Shown piece after piece: positions 5,291-6,000 of a stretch of 6,000 bases of DNA; positions within the stretch are counted from its first letter, which is position 1; each line of letters begins with the position of its first letter. The translations under genes and the position numbers were made by a program. This DNA comes from Candidatus Melainabacteria bacterium (GTDB taxonomy: Bacteria; Cyanobacteriota; Vampirovibrionia; Vampirovibrionales; JAJTHC01): assembly GCA_026389055.1 (NCBI GenBank), contig JAPLIO010000118.1, forward strand, positions 1 to 6,000. The letters run 5' to 3'. Below the pieces are notes generated by a model. The model was given only the letters and a program-made list of their open reading frames with translations, was not told the origin of the DNA and did no database searches.

Positions 5291-5414
5291 AATCCCCCCA
5301 AAAAGCCACCCGCCTATGCCACCAGAAGGGCATTTACGAGGGGATGTTCTTTTTGCCCCTACTGTGGACGAAACGCCGTGCGGCAGCAGGGCAAACGCAC
5401 GGGTCGTTCCTACT
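5291..5414 (+). pseudogene. Possible zinc-ribbon fragment of an InsA-like transposase
   Basis: In the frame starting at 5291 the translation runs to CSFCPYCGRNAVRQQGKRTG and then RSY, before TAA at 5412-5414. The CPYCG...GKRTGRSY pattern is like the N-terminal zinc ribbon of IS1-type InsA proteins, but the second Cys pair is missing. The frame has no ATG. The ATG at 5344 would enter it only with one T fewer in the tract TTCTTTTT (5347-5354), giving MFFCPYCG. I read it as a decayed piece of a transposase; chance similarity is possible. Confidence 0.3.
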
Positions 5415-5472
5415 AATGAGTACGCTATTTAGTCTTTGAATTGGTATTTAGGATAAAGATAAGCCCGTGTGT

Positions 5473-6000
5473 TTATACACCAAACCAAGCCAGTGCCTGT
5501 TGTTCAAAATCCGAGGTGCTTTCAGCGAGATCAATTAGCTGGGTCAGCGTGAGTTGCTGGGGGTTTTGGTAGTTGAGTATTGATTCAATAATCGGAGGGG
5601 ACAGAAGCGTCAAGGCGAGATACTTTTGTATTTTTCTTTTTCCTGATGCTTCGGAGCGGGTCATGTCTTGAACGCTGACTCCCTGCTTCCATTGGGTTTT
5701 GTAATGCCACGCTAAGAAAAGTCCTTGAATCAACTGTTCGTTCATCTCGTGAATCGATAGAATCCGTTTGTTTCGATGCCCTCGTAAAGTGGTTTGTGCT
5801 TGATTGTTAATGAGGATGCTGGTGCTTAAAATGAGGGTTTTTTGATCCATGCTTAAAACTGCTTGAGGGGGCAATTTCAACTTACCGAGTGTCTCATCTA
5901 GGGTAAGATGGATTTCCAGTTTGCCGATATCTTTTTGTTTGGTATAAATCACTTTGGCAATGGATGATTTCAATGTGTCTGGAGTGAGGTTTAAAAAAGC
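5473..6000 (-). CDS. C-terminal part of a probable large serine recombinase, 5' part beyond window edge
   Basis: The frame is open from the right edge (AFLNLTPDT before the TTG at 5973), so that TTG is not a needed start and the gene enters from the right. The 175 visible residues match, by pattern, the end of recombinase-family (resolvase plus Recombinase plus zinc-ribbon) proteins: a strand-rich part (GKLEIHLTL, then TLILSTSI), a helix (EQLIQGLFLAWHYKTQW), then a helix-turn-helix-like stretch and the tail LLSPPIIESILNYQNPQQLT...FEQQALAWFGV. Relatives from memory end in LAPDIVEAIL.G.QP..LT.....W.EQR..LGF. The catalytic serine domain is not in the window. Its role would be site-specific integration or excision of a mobile element. 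It ends in TAA at 5473-5475. Confidence 0.68.
   Translation of the reverse strand, partial: AFLNLTPDTLKSSIAKVIYTKQKDIGKLEIHLTLDETLGKLKLPPQAVLSMDQKTLILSTSILINNQAQTTLRGHRNKRILSIHEMNEQLIQGLFLAWHYKTQWKQGVSVQDMTRSEASGKRKIQKYLALTLLSPPIIESILNYQNPQQLTLTQLIDLAESTSDFEQQALAWFGV

Noticed and set aside
5166..5432. 88-codon + frame starting with GTG
   Set aside because: It runs through the hairpin repeat and terminator, has no ribosome-binding site, and its product is an odd Pro-rich and hydrophobic mix. A different frame of the same DNA gives the zinc-ribbon-like sequence.
3490..5445. ACCAATTC (3490-3497) and GAATTGGT (5438-5445) as ends of a larger element
   Set aside because: Only 8 bp match, flanks do not extend the match, and no target duplication or transposase fits these limits.

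Overview
The window is bacterial DNA from an accessory, mobile-element-rich stretch. The host is not identified with certainty. A short Cys-rich protein at 1401-1820, next to an RsbU-like phosphatase, reminds me from memory of Vampirovibrionia (Melainabacteria) genomes, but nothing here proves it. The tRNA-Ile remnant encodes its CCA end.

Layout. 1-1338 (+) is the C-terminal 445 residues of an OppA-type oligopeptide-binding protein, cut by the left window edge. 1401-1820 (-) is a small four-cysteine protein of unknown function. 2061-3488 (+) is a PP2C/SpoIIE-type serine phosphatase with a degenerate receiver-like N-terminus. These last two genes diverge from one intergenic region, and both begin with four ATG codons followed by AC.

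The most interesting part is 3511-4696: an apparently complete IS110-family insertion sequence of about 1114 bp (3551-4664, minus strand) inside a dispersed hairpin repeat. Four observations fix its ends. (1) A second, uninterrupted copy of the repeat at 5179-5263 aligns with both flanks. (2) Both ends carry AT (CAT). (3) Joining the ends as a circle creates TTGACA, 17 bp, TAAAAT, a near-consensus sigma70 promoter absent from the linear form. (4) The 183-bp leader upstream of the transposase folds into a stem, internal loop and hairpin whose two loop arms match the two flanks by 8 nt each, as expected of a bridge RNA target-binding loop. A further match to the right end suggests a donor-binding loop.

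4894-4987 is the 3' part of a tRNA-Ile(GAU) gene, from the anticodon stem to CCA, followed directly by a strong terminator but with no 5' half. This is the usual scar of an element that integrated at the tRNA 3' end. 4988-5472 has no convincing intact gene; it holds the second hairpin repeat, a terminator and a possible zinc-ribbon transposase fragment. 5473-6000 (-) is the C-terminus of a probable large serine recombinase that continues beyond the right edge. A bridge-RNA transposon, a tRNA scar, repeats and a serine recombinase together mark an integration hot spot. The transporter and phosphatase genes show no clear functional link to it.
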